This document shows positions 34,558 through 42,454 of a stretch of 64,000 bases of DNA, piece after piece. The position numbers were made by a program, and so were the translations under genes. The notes beneath the pieces are model-generated. The model was not told the DNA's origin. It worked only from the letters and a program-made list of their open reading frames with translations, and searched no databases. This DNA comes from Brevibacterium sp. JSBI002 (GTDB lineage: Bacteria > Actinomycetota > Actinomycetes > Actinomycetales > Brevibacteriaceae), in the NCBI RefSeq assembly GCF_026013965.1, contig NZ_CP110341.1, forward strand, positions 1,798,001 to 1,862,000, in the 5' to 3' direction. Each line of letters opens with the position of its first letter. The first letter of the stretch is position 1.

Positions 34558-34881
34558 TCAGCGGGACTTGCGCGTCACCAGTTTTCGGACACCGTCGGCT
34601 CCTGTCGTCACGGTCTCCTGTGCCCGGTCGAAGGCTCGTTCGACCTTGCCGCTGCGCACAGCGTCATCGATCGCGTGCGAAACGGAACCCAGTGCACGGT
34701 TGACGCCGTTCTCGGTGGCTTCGATGAGGCGGGAGGTCGAAGTCGCCTCGCGCACATTCTTCACACCTGTGCTCGCGACGCTGTATGCGCGTCCGGCGGC
34801 CCGGCGGGCGCGTTCTGTCGGGGTCTTCGCGGTTGCGTCGATGACGTCGTCGGGTTCGATGGGTTCGCGGTGTGAGCTCAT
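34558..34881 (-). CDS. Small basic helical protein, unknown function
   Basis: A 107-aa soluble protein with no recognised family. It begins with acidic PIEPDDVIDATAKTPTERAR, then an Ala/Arg-rich amphipathic region (RARRAAGRAYSVASTGVKNV), and ends in a strongly basic VRKLVTRKSR tail. The heptad-like distribution of hydrophobic residues suggests a helical or coiled structure that could bind membranes or nucleic acid; this is inference. The ATG at 34881 is used over 34899. It is divergent from the GDPD gene. Confidence 0.6.
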   Translation of the reverse strand: MSSHREPIEPDDVIDATAKTPTERARRAAGRAYSVASTGVKNVREATSTSRLIEATENGVNRALGSVSHAIDDAVRSGKVERAFDRAQETVTTGADGVRKLVTRKSR

Positions 34882-34937
34882 GGCTCCATCCTTGAACACA
34901 GCCTCGGTGAAATCAACACCCTGGTTAGGATTGGACC

Positions 34938-35702
34938 ATGAATTCCCAGCGGGAGGTCATCGCGGACCCAGAGATCATCGCGCACCGAGGCGGACTGTGG
35001 CCGGGGATGAGCGAAAACACCATTGAGGCTTTCGCCGCTGCGGCGTCGGCTGGAGTCGAGTGGATGGAGACCGACGTCCACGCCTCCGCCGACGGAATCC
35101 TCTTCGCCGCACACGATGCCGACCTCAATCGCATCGCCGGGTTGGACCACACCATTCGGGAACTGCCGGCGGCCGAGCTCGACCGAGTCGAACTCCTCGC
35201 AGGGGGTCGGCTCCCCCGCCTCGAGGCGTTGGTGGAAGCACTGCCGGACGTGCGATGGAACATCGATGTCAAAGCCGCCCACAGCATCGGCCCGATGATC
35301 CGCTTCGTTCACAATTTCCATGCCGCCGAGCGCATCCGCCTCGCTTCCTTCGATTCCGCAACGCTCCGACGGCTGCGCATAGCTCTGCCCGGTGTGCGGA
35401 CGTCGACGGGGACGACGGAGACCGCCCTCTTCGCCCTCGGCCGGATCCCGGGGGTCCCTGCACACGGTGCCGCGCACCTGCCGCCCGGTGTCGACGCGTT
35501 GCAGGTCCCGGCAACGTTCAAGCGGATCCCCGTGGTCACAGCGGACTTCGTCGACCGGGCTCACCGGTCAGGTCTGCTCGTCCACGTCTGGACGATCAAT
35601 GACGAGGCGACGATGCGGTCGCTGCTCGATCTCGGAGTCGACGGGATCGTCACCGATGATGTCGAGCTCGGCCTCGACGTGCTGGCCAGCCGACGCGGAT
35701 AG
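34938..35702 (+). CDS. Glycerophosphodiester phosphodiesterase
   Basis: Hydrolyses glycerophosphodiesters to glycerol-3-phosphate and an alcohol; cytosolic by sequence since no signal peptide is present. Of 254 residues, the family motif IAHRGGLWPGMSENTIEAF (HR and EN pairs, about residues 15-33), METDVHASADGILFAAHDAD (E, D and H metal ligands) and the C-terminal HVWTINDEATM are all intact. A TAGGAT hexamer ends 6 nt before the ATG, so the mRNA is probably leaderless and no ribosome site is needed. Confidence 0.93.
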   Translation: MNSQREVIADPEIIAHRGGLWPGMSENTIEAFAAAASAGVEWMETDVHASADGILFAAHDADLNRIAGLDHTIRELPAAELDRVELLAGGRLPRLEALVEALPDVRWNIDVKAAHSIGPMIRFVHNFHAAERIRLASFDSATLRRLRIALPGVRTSTGTTETALFALGRIPGVPAHGAAHLPPGVDALQVPATFKRIPVVTADFVDRAHRSGLLVHVWTINDEATMRSLLDLGVDGIVTDDVELGLDVLASRRG

Positions 35703-35818
35703 ACCGAGGATTCGGCCGAGAATGCAACACGTTCTCCTCATGCAGCGACTGCCTTTCAGCGCTGTGGCGGCCCCGGAACACGGGCCGCTGGGCGAATGCG
35801 GTCGTGGCCTGTCGGCAA

Positions 35819-35844
35819 GGAATATCCGAGCACGGTAGACTGTT
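35819..35844 (+). promoter_or_regulatory. SigR/SigH-type promoter of rbpA
   Basis: GGAAT (35819-35823), 18-nt spacer, GTT (35842-35844), identical in architecture to the promoter in front of hsp20. In Streptomyces rbpA is a SigR target, so this placement is expected biologically. It lies 44 bp before the rbpA ATG. Confidence 0.7.
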
Positions 35845-35887
35845 ACATTGCGTCCAAGGTGTGCAGTCGAGTCGGAAGGTCTTAGAT

Positions 35888-36229
35888 ATGAGCGAACGCA
35901 GTCTCCGCGGAACACAGTTGGGCTCGCGCAGCCTCGAAACCGAAGAGGGCGTCGAGCCGGCACCCCGCCAGATGGTCGAATTCGAATGCGAAGACGGGAC
36001 CCGTTTCAAGGTGCCGTTCTCCATCGAAGCCGAGGTTCCCTCGACCTGGGATTCGGGAATCCACGGCATCGGCGTCCGCGTCGGAGTCAACGAACCCGAT
36101 GGCGAGCCCGTCAAGCATGTGCGTTCCCACTGGGACATGCTCCTGGAACGCCGATCCTTCGACGAACTCCAGGTGCTCCTCGACGAGCGCCTCGCAATCC
36201 GTCGCGGTGAGGTTCCGGCCCAGAGCTGA
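35888..36229 (+). CDS. rbpA: RNA polymerase-binding protein RbpA
   Basis: Essential actinobacterial transcription factor that binds RNA polymerase and group 1/2 sigma factors and stabilises the open complex. The 113-aa sequence has the N-terminal SERSLRGTQLGSRSLETEEG tail, the core domain, and the sigma-interacting HVRSHWDMLLERRSFDELQ helix. Only one cysteine (in FECEDG) remains of the zinc ligands found in streptomycete RbpA, as in mycobacteria. GGAAGG lies 10 nt before the ATG at 35888. Longer readings back to 35804 are rejected. Controlled by a SigR-like promoter. Confidence 0.95.
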   Translation: MSERSLRGTQLGSRSLETEEGVEPAPRQMVEFECEDGTRFKVPFSIEAEVPSTWDSGIHGIGVRVGVNEPDGEPVKHVRSHWDMLLERRSFDELQVLLDERLAIRRGEVPAQS

Positions 36230-36253
36230 TACAACCGCAACAAGCGCACACAC

Positions 36254-36281
36254 GGGGTGCAGGTCAACCGACCTGCACCCC
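36254..36281 (+). terminator. Terminator downstream of rbpA
   Basis: Perfect 12-bp stem (36254-36265 with 36270-36281) and a 4-nt loop, 24 bp after rbpA, followed by TTATT. Its right arm shares four C bases with the next, longer inverted repeat, so the two folds compete. Confidence 0.8.
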
Positions 36282-36353
36282 TTATTGCTACCTGACGGCG
36301 GCCCAGCAACCTCGCGCCAGGTTGCTGGGCCGCCGTCAGGTAGCAATAAGGGG
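36278..36353. repeat. 35-bp perfect inverted repeat
   Basis: Arms 36278-36312 and 36319-36353 are exact reverse complements over 35 bp with a 6-nt loop. The right arm abuts the stop codon of the mannosyltransferase gene. It can act as a bidirectional terminator, but its length and perfection exceed ordinary terminators, so a dispersed repeat element is possible. Confidence 0.9.
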
Positions 36354-37112
36354 TTAGGCGGTGGGGGTGGAGCGGGTCAGCAGGCGGCGCAGCTGACTGC
36401 GGCGGCGCGTCAGGCCCCAGCCGGCGACCTTCGTGAACGCCTCGGTGATGATCGAGCCGCTCATCTTCGATTCGCCGAGTTCGCGTTCGACGAAGACGAT
36501 GGGCACCTCGGCGACCCGGAACCCGGCCTCGACGGTGCGATAGGTCATGTCGATCTGGAAGCAGTATCCCTGCGACTGGACGTCGGAGAGATCGAGCGCC
36601 TCGAGCACAGCCCGGTTGTACGCACGGAATCCGGCGGTCGCATCTTTGACTCCCAGGCCCATGACAGCGTTGACGTAGACGTTCGCGCCGCGGGAGAGGA
36701 AGTATCTCGACTTCGGCCAATCGACGATCTCGCCGCCGGGCACCCACCGTGAGCCGATGATGAGGTCTCCTCGTCCTTCTGCCGCGGCGTCGAGCAGCCG
36801 CCCCAGGTCGAGGGAGCGGTGAGAACCGTCAGCATCGAACTCGCAGATGATCTCGTAGTCGCGTTTCAGCGCCCATTCGAATCCGGCGATATAGGCCTTG
36901 CCGAGGCCGGACTTCTCGGTGCGGTGGAGGACGTTGATCCGGGCATCGGCCGCAGCCTGCTCATCAGCCCACTCCCCCGTTCCATCGGGAGAGCCGTCGT
37001 CGACGATGAGGACGTCGACTTCGGGCTGCTGCTCGAACAGTCCGGCCAGGGTCACGGGGAGGGCGAGACGTTCGTTGAAAGTGGGGATGACGACAAGAAT
37101 CTTGAAAAGCAC
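36354..37112 (-). CDS. Polyprenol monophosphomannose synthase
   Basis: GT2-family glycosyltransferase of 252 aa that makes polyprenyl-phosphate-mannose from GDP-mannose for lipoglycan and protein mannosylation. Visible motifs: LVVIPTFNERLALP at the N-terminus, VDVLIVDDGSPDGTGEW with the nucleotide-binding DD, and CEFDADGSH (D-x-D) near residue 95. There is no C-terminal acyltransferase or GtrA domain, so only the Ppm catalytic module is present. The GTG at 37112 follows TGGAG by four bases; longer frames are shadows. The 3' end meets a long inverted repeat. Confidence 0.9.
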   Translation of the reverse strand: MLFKILVVIPTFNERLALPVTLAGLFEQQPEVDVLIVDDGSPDGTGEWADEQAAADARINVLHRTEKSGLGKAYIAGFEWALKRDYEIICEFDADGSHRSLDLGRLLDAAAEGRGDLIIGSRWVPGGEIVDWPKSRYFLSRGANVYVNAVMGLGVKDATAGFRAYNRAVLEALDLSDVQSQGYCFQIDMTYRTVEAGFRVAEVPIVFVERELGESKMSGSIITEAFTKVAGWGLTRRRSQLRRLLTRSTPTA

Positions 37113-37389
37113 GGACTCCACGATACGCGGAAGTCGCCCCAGACAATGAGTCGACACCCCCACCTTCGGACCACGCTGCCGCAGCAGCGAGTTATCTATT
37201 GACGGGAGTGCCGACTCCATCCCTCATCAAGCGGAATGTTCACGTCGAATCTAGTGGCCGCCGGAGACTTTGCAAAATCGGTGTGACCTGGGCTGATGGC
37301 TGAAACTGCAGGTCAGAGGCTCAACTGAAGAACCGAAATTTTCAGTCCATCGGCATGTTGGCGGGACAGGCCGAAGCGTCGGCTTCGGA

Positions 37390-38322
37390 TCAGAGTTCCA
37401 CCCGGGTGGGCAGAGCCACATCGGGAGACAGTTCGGGCAGCCCCGGTGTACCCGACCGCGGGTCGGTGCTCCAGGCTGCGACGCGCGGGTCGGCGACCTG
37501 CACGACGAGCCGTTCGACCTTCCAGCGGACGATATCGGCATCGGCACCGGGGGCGAGCACGCCGCCTTCGGGATTTCCGGCCGCCCGGTGGGCGAAGCGG
37601 GTGGCAGCGTTGAAGGCCGCACGGGCGCCGATTCCTCCGTCACCGACAACGGCATTCCGCACTCCTGCCCAGGGAGAGGTCTCGGAATGGCTGAAGGACA
37701 CCTGCGCTCCGGCGGCGAGCAGCTGAGCCAAGGGCTGCGGGCGAGCCGGGTCGAGGGTGATGGCGATTCCGCTGCGGCCGAGGGCTTGAACCTGATCGTC
37801 CGGAACGGAGAAGTCCAAGCGCAGACGGTACCCGTGGCGTTGGGAATGAGCGGCATCGGCTCGCAGGGCCTCGAGCACCTCGGTGAGCTGGGCGTCCGAG
37901 GCGACGAGGATGAAGAGGCTCAGTGCCGGCAGCTCTTCGAGTCCGAGCAGGTCAGCGGCGGTGATCGAGGCGCGACGGGGCCCAACGGAACCGGAGTCCA
38001 GCCGCGGGTAGTCGACGATCGACAGTGCCTCAGGAGTGTCGGCGGCGAACCGGGCGACCGCCTCGGCGGTGCCGATCGCGTGCACATGGGTGAAACCCTG
38101 TGCGTACAGGTCGGCTGCCGACGGGGCCGAGTCGTCCACGATCAGCCCGGCATGGACGAAGCCCGGGGTGAGGAAGTCCTCACCGAGGTCGATCGCCTCC
38201 GGGTCCAGAGCCTTGGCCGCTTCATCGGAACCGATGAACGAGACCTTCCCGTCCTCATATCCCAACGCCGTCGCAAACGGATCGACACTGCTGTAAACAT
38301 CTCCACCAAAGTACATAGTCAC
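37390..38322 (-). CDS. Amidohydrolase-like protein lacking the metal centre
   Basis: A 310-aa protein with a small N-terminal beta-sandwich segment (ALGYEDGKVSFIGSDEAAKA) and the transition DFLTPGFVHAGLIV that in amidohydrolases would read PGFVDAHxH; the metal-binding HxH is absent. The C-terminus returns to a composite domain (GGVLAPGADADIVRWKVERL and VVQVADPRVAAW). So it looks like a shortened, metal-free relative of the YtcJ/amidohydrolase superfamily, probably non-hydrolytic. A TAGCCT hexamer lies 7 nt before the GTG, consistent with a leaderless message. Divergent from the nuclease fusion gene. Confidence 0.75.
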   Translation of the reverse strand: MTMYFGGDVYSSVDPFATALGYEDGKVSFIGSDEAAKALDPEAIDLGEDFLTPGFVHAGLIVDDSAPSAADLYAQGFTHVHAIGTAEAVARFAADTPEALSIVDYPRLDSGSVGPRRASITAADLLGLEELPALSLFILVASDAQLTEVLEALRADAAHSQRHGYRLRLDFSVPDDQVQALGRSGIAITLDPARPQPLAQLLAAGAQVSFSHSETSPWAGVRNAVVGDGGIGARAAFNAATRFAHRAAGNPEGGVLAPGADADIVRWKVERLVVQVADPRVAAWSTDPRSGTPGLPELSPDVALPTRVEL

Positions 38323-38392
38323 AGCCGACAGGCTACACCGTCGGCCGTTGCGGCTACACCTGTGTCAGGAGGGTCGGGTATCGTCACCTGAT

Positions 38393-40096
38393 GTGAAGCC
38401 CTTGGTTCTGCTCGACACTCCAGCCCTGTACTACCGCGCCTTCTATTCGGTGCCGGATTCGATCGTCAATGCCGACGGTCACCCGGTCAACGCCGTTCGC
38501 GGGGTGCTCGACACCATCGCGCAGATGGTGCGCCGGTTCGACACCGATCGTGTGATCGCGACGATGGACGCGGATTGGCGTCCGGCCTTCCGCACCGCGA
38601 TCATGCCCGAGTACAAGGCGGCACGCGTCAAGGACGAAGAAGCCGGCACGGAGATCCCACCTGAGCTGGCCGTGCAGCTGCCCATCATGAACCGCGTCCT
38701 CACAGCCGCGGGGATTCCCATCGCCGAGGTGGCCGGGACCGAAGCCGATGACGTCATCGCCACGATGGCTGCCCAGTCGAAAACCCCTGTGATCATCGTC
38801 TCCCCCGACCGCGATCTGTTGGCTCTGCTCGACTCGTCCGCCGAAGTCAGCGTACTGCGCCCCCGGAAAGGCGGCGAGTGGGAAGCCCTGGCACAGACCG
38901 ACCTTCCGACCGCCTACGGAGTGCCCGACGGCGCCCGCTATCGCGAGCTCGCCGCTCTGCGCGGCGATCCGTCCGACGGGCTTCCCGGAGCACCCGGGAT
39001 CGGGGAGAAGACCGCCGCGACCCTGCTGGAGAACTTCGGCTCCCTCGAATCGATCGTCAAGGCCGCCAAGGCCGGGGTGAAGACCGGCGGGCTCAGTCCG
39101 AAGCGAGCCGCAACGATCATCGAGGTCGAGGAGAGTCTCTACAAGACTCTGGAGGTCATGCGCTGCCTGACCGACGTCGAGCACGGCATCGACCTCGACC
39201 GCGTCCCGAACAGCTTCGACCGCGCCGGGGTCGAAGCCGCGGCCGAGGGGCAGAACATCCGCCGCTCCGTCGACAATCTCACCAGTGCTCTCGAATCCGT
39301 GTCGGGGACCGCCGGTGCGGCATCCGCACAGTCCGCGGCACCTGGGAGCACAGCGACAGCGTCCCCGCCATCCAAGTCTGCCGAGTCAGCTGAGTCAACA
39401 GTACGGAACGGGACCGACGGTTCGTGGGCTCAGTCGCGGCTCGTCGGCTTCGACCTCGAGACCACCGGAATCGAACCGGCCACCGCCCGAATCGTCACCG
39501 CCGCCTTCGTCGACTCGGCGGATCAGGTGCGCACGTGGCTGGCCGATCCGGGGATCGAGATCCCAGAGTCGGCGCGGGCGGTCCACGGCATCACCACCGA
39601 ATTCGCTCAGGCCAACGGAGCGGCCGCCACTCAGGTCATCAGCGAGCTGTGCGCAGAATTCGCCGCACTGAGAGAAGAGGGCGCCGTCGTCGTAGGACAC
39701 AACGTCGTCTACGACCTCAGTGTGATGGCCGCCGAGGTGGCCCGCCACCGCCCGGACATCGATTTCCCCTCGATCATCCCGACGATCGTCGACACCTTCG
39801 TCGTCGACAAGCACATCTATCCCTACCGCAAGGGCAAACGGACGCTCATCGAGACGGCGAAGACCTACCGCGTCGAACTCCTCGACGCCCATGATGCTGC
39901 CGCCGACGCTCTGGCCGCTCTGGACATTTCCCGAGCATTGGCCGAAAAGTCGACGGAAATCTCAGCGATGAGCAACGATGAGATCATGGCCGCACAGGCC
40001 GATTGGAAGCGCTCACAGGCGGCAGGGCTGCAGGCCTGGCTGCGGAAGAAGGGCACCGCCGAGGCCGTCGTCGACGGTTCGTGGCCCATGTCCTGA
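38393..40096 (+). CDS. 5'-3' FEN-type nuclease fused to DEDDh 3'-5' exonuclease
   Basis: A 567-aa fusion. Residues 1-300 are a PolA-like flap endonuclease without polymerase: LLDTPALYYRAFYS, EADDVIAT (about 118-125), SPDRDLLALL (D139, D141), GDPSDGLPGAPGIGEKTAA (D192, D195 and the H2H motif). A low-complexity Ala/Ser linker (about 305-340) leads to a DnaQ-type exonuclease: FDLETTG (D354, E356), GHNVVYDLSVM and HDAAADALAAL. In mycobacteria (Rv2090) the FEN protein stands alone. GTG at 38393 is chosen because the core starts there and TATCGT is 8 nt upstream; it is 42 bp before secA2. Confidence 0.88.
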   Translation: MKPLVLLDTPALYYRAFYSVPDSIVNADGHPVNAVRGVLDTIAQMVRRFDTDRVIATMDADWRPAFRTAIMPEYKAARVKDEEAGTEIPPELAVQLPIMNRVLTAAGIPIAEVAGTEADDVIATMAAQSKTPVIIVSPDRDLLALLDSSAEVSVLRPRKGGEWEALAQTDLPTAYGVPDGARYRELAALRGDPSDGLPGAPGIGEKTAATLLENFGSLESIVKAAKAGVKTGGLSPKRAATIIEVEESLYKTLEVMRCLTDVEHGIDLDRVPNSFDRAGVEAAAEGQNIRRSVDNLTSALESVSGTAGAASAQSAAPGSTATASPPSKSAESAESTVRNGTDGSWAQSRLVGFDLETTGIEPATARIVTAAFVDSADQVRTWLADPGIEIPESARAVHGITTEFAQANGAAATQVISELCAEFAALREEGAVVVGHNVVYDLSVMAAEVARHRPDIDFPSIIPTIVDTFVVDKHIYPYRKGKRTLIETAKTYRVELLDAHDAAADALAALDISRALAEKSTEISAMSNDEIMAAQADWKRSQAAGLQAWLRKKGTAEAVVDGSWPMS

Positions 40097-40138
40097 ACGC
40101 TAGACTCGACATCGACGTACAAACGACGAAGGACGACA

Positions 40139-42400
40139 ATGGGATTCTTTTCTCGCCTGCTCAACCGACCCGGCTCTCATGCGGAGAAGACGACAGGTTG
40201 GTTCGAGCGCGCCGTCGACGATCTGGACGCGGCCGGGCGCGAATTCTCCGAGCTCAGCGATGCCGAAATCACGGAGGCCGCCGGCGAGGTCTTCGGCTCG
40301 GGCACACAGCAGCAGACTCTCATCCGCTACTGCGCTCTGGCGCGCGAAGCCGGTGAGCGGGTGCTGGACGAACGCGCCTATGACACACAGCTTCGCGGAC
40401 TCGTCGGGCTGCTGCAGGGCAGCATCGTCCAGATGGCCACCGGTGAGGGCAAGACTCTCGTCGGTGCGCTGGCCGCAGCCGGCTACGCACTGCAGGGGCG
40501 ACGCGTGCACGTCGTCAGCGTCAACGACTACCTCGCCGTCCGTGACCGCAACTGGATGAAGCCCCTGTTCGACCTCCTCGGGGTGAAGTCAGCCGCGATC
40601 TCCGGCGCGCAGGGCGACGACGAACGCCGTGAAGCCTACCGCTCCGAGGTCGTCTACGCCTCGGTCACCGAGGTCGGCTTCGATGTCCTCCGTGACCGGT
40701 TCCTCACCGAGGATGCCGATCAGCGGGTACCCGAACGCGATGTCGTCATCGTCGATGAGGCCGACTCCGTGCTCATCGACGAGGCGCGTGTGCCGCTCGT
40801 CCTCGCCGGTTCTTCCAGTGTCCAGGACACCGACGCCGCGATCGCAGCGCTCGTGTCCCGGCTCAGCCCTGACACCGACTATGAGGTCAGCGCCGACAGG
40901 CACGCCGTCTCACTCACCGACGCCGGAGTCGACCGGGTCGAGGAGGAACTCGACGTCGAACTCTTCGGAGAAGACTCCGAGACGCTCGCCGCCGTCAATC
41001 TGGCACTCCACGCCAGAGCGCTGGTCAGACGCGACGTCGACTATCTCGTCGTCGATGGACGGATCAAACTCATCTCCTCGTCCCGAGGTCGCGTCGCCGA
41101 ACTTCAGCGCTGGCCGGACGGACTCCAAGCCGCGGTCGAAGCCAAGGAGAGCCTCGACGCCACCGACAGCGGTGAGATCCTCGACCAGATGACAGTCGAA
41201 GAGCTCATCCACGGATATCAGACCGTCTGCGGAATGACCGGCACCGCCCTGGCCGTCGGGGACGATCTGCGCGAATTCTATGGGCTGGAGATTGTGCCCA
41301 TCGATACGCACCTGCCCGTGATCCGCGTCGACGAACCCGACCGCCTGTTCACCTATCAGGAGTCGAAGGAACGAGCGATCGTCGAAGAGGTCGCCGACCA
41401 GCATGCCCGCAGCCGTCCCGTTCTCATCGGCACCTCCTCGGTGGCCGAGAGCGAGTCGTTGGCCGAACGGCTGACCGAACGCGGAATCGACGTCGCCGTC
41501 CTCAACGCCAAGGACGATTCCCGGGAAGCAGAGATCATCGCGAAAGCCGGTGCACCTGGTGCGGTGACGGTGTCGACGCAGATGGCCGGACGCGGGACGG
41601 ACATCCGACTGGCCGACGACGAGGTCGCTGACGCCGGGGGCCTCCTCGTCATCGGCGCCGGTCGCTACCCGTCATCGCGACTCGATGACCAGCTGCGCGG
41701 TCGCGCAGGTCGTCAGGGCGATCCTGGCACGTCCGTGTTCTTCACCAGCCTCGAAGACGAACTGGTCACCAGGGTTCCCGAGATCCAACGCTTCGTCTCC
41801 GAAGGTGATGAGACGGGTCTCATCGAATCCAAGCGCGCGCTCGGCCTCGTCGAACACGCTCAGCGCATCGCTGAGGGACAGAACACCGCACTGCATCGTG
41901 ACACCTGGCGCTTCAATGAGCTCATGGCCAAACAGCGCGAGCTCGTCCTTGAGCGCCGAGCCGAGATACGCAAGGACGACGAGCCCGTCGAGCAGCTGCG
42001 CAAGGAGCTCGGCGACCGTGCCGATGAGATCGCGCAGGACCACTCCGCGGAGCTGCTGGACTCGGTGCTGCGAGAGGTCATGCTCTTCCACCTCGACGCG
42101 CGTTGGGTTGATCACCTCGCCTTCCTCAACGATCTGCGTGAGGGCATCCACCTGCGCACATTCGCCAGGGAGAAGCCGCACGAGGCGTTCAACACCGAGT
42201 CGATTCGGGTCTTCTCATCGTTCTGGTCCGATGTCATCGACGATTCGAAGTCGACGATCGAGGAAGCGACGATCACCGATGAGGGAATCGACCTCGAGTC
42301 GCACGGACTCAAACGCCCGTCGTCGACGTGGACCTACCTGACGACGGAGAACGCGTTCGGCTCCGATATCGAGAACATCGTGAAGAAGGTCCGCCGCTGA
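40139..42400 (+). CDS. secA2: Accessory preprotein translocase SecA2
   Basis: ATPase motor for a subset of exported proteins working with the SecYEG channel. Of 753 aa, the Walker A is MATGEGKTLVGA (about residues 99-110), the DEAD box is VIVDEADSVLIDEARVPLV, the preprotein region follows, and GTSSVAESESLAERL and STQMAGRGTDIRLADDEV are motifs of the second nucleotide fold. It ends without the zinc-binding tail of SecA1, and the size fits SecA2. AAGGACG provides the ribosome site. A terminator hairpin lies 12 bp after the stop. Confidence 0.92.
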   Translation: MGFFSRLLNRPGSHAEKTTGWFERAVDDLDAAGREFSELSDAEITEAAGEVFGSGTQQQTLIRYCALAREAGERVLDERAYDTQLRGLVGLLQGSIVQMATGEGKTLVGALAAAGYALQGRRVHVVSVNDYLAVRDRNWMKPLFDLLGVKSAAISGAQGDDERREAYRSEVVYASVTEVGFDVLRDRFLTEDADQRVPERDVVIVDEADSVLIDEARVPLVLAGSSSVQDTDAAIAALVSRLSPDTDYEVSADRHAVSLTDAGVDRVEEELDVELFGEDSETLAAVNLALHARALVRRDVDYLVVDGRIKLISSSRGRVAELQRWPDGLQAAVEAKESLDATDSGEILDQMTVEELIHGYQTVCGMTGTALAVGDDLREFYGLEIVPIDTHLPVIRVDEPDRLFTYQESKERAIVEEVADQHARSRPVLIGTSSVAESESLAERLTERGIDVAVLNAKDDSREAEIIAKAGAPGAVTVSTQMAGRGTDIRLADDEVADAGGLLVIGAGRYPSSRLDDQLRGRAGRQGDPGTSVFFTSLEDELVTRVPEIQRFVSEGDETGLIESKRALGLVEHAQRIAEGQNTALHRDTWRFNELMAKQRELVLERRAEIRKDDEPVEQLRKELGDRADEIAQDHSAELLDSVLREVMLFHLDARWVDHLAFLNDLREGIHLRTFAREKPHEAFNTESIRVFSSFWSDVIDDSKSTIEEATITDEGIDLESHGLKRPSSTWTYLTTENAFGSDIENIVKKVRR

Positions 42401-42412
42401 GACGAAGACGCT

Positions 42413-42446
42413 GCGTCTGCGCTCCCCCGGCGGAGAGCGCAGACGC
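42413..42446. terminator. Terminator between secA2 and helY
   Basis: Perfect 12-bp stem (42413-42424 with 42435-42446) and a 10-nt loop between convergent secA2 and helY, 12 bp after secA2 and 8 bp before the helY stop. Confidence 0.75.
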
Positions 42447-42454
42447 GGTGACGC

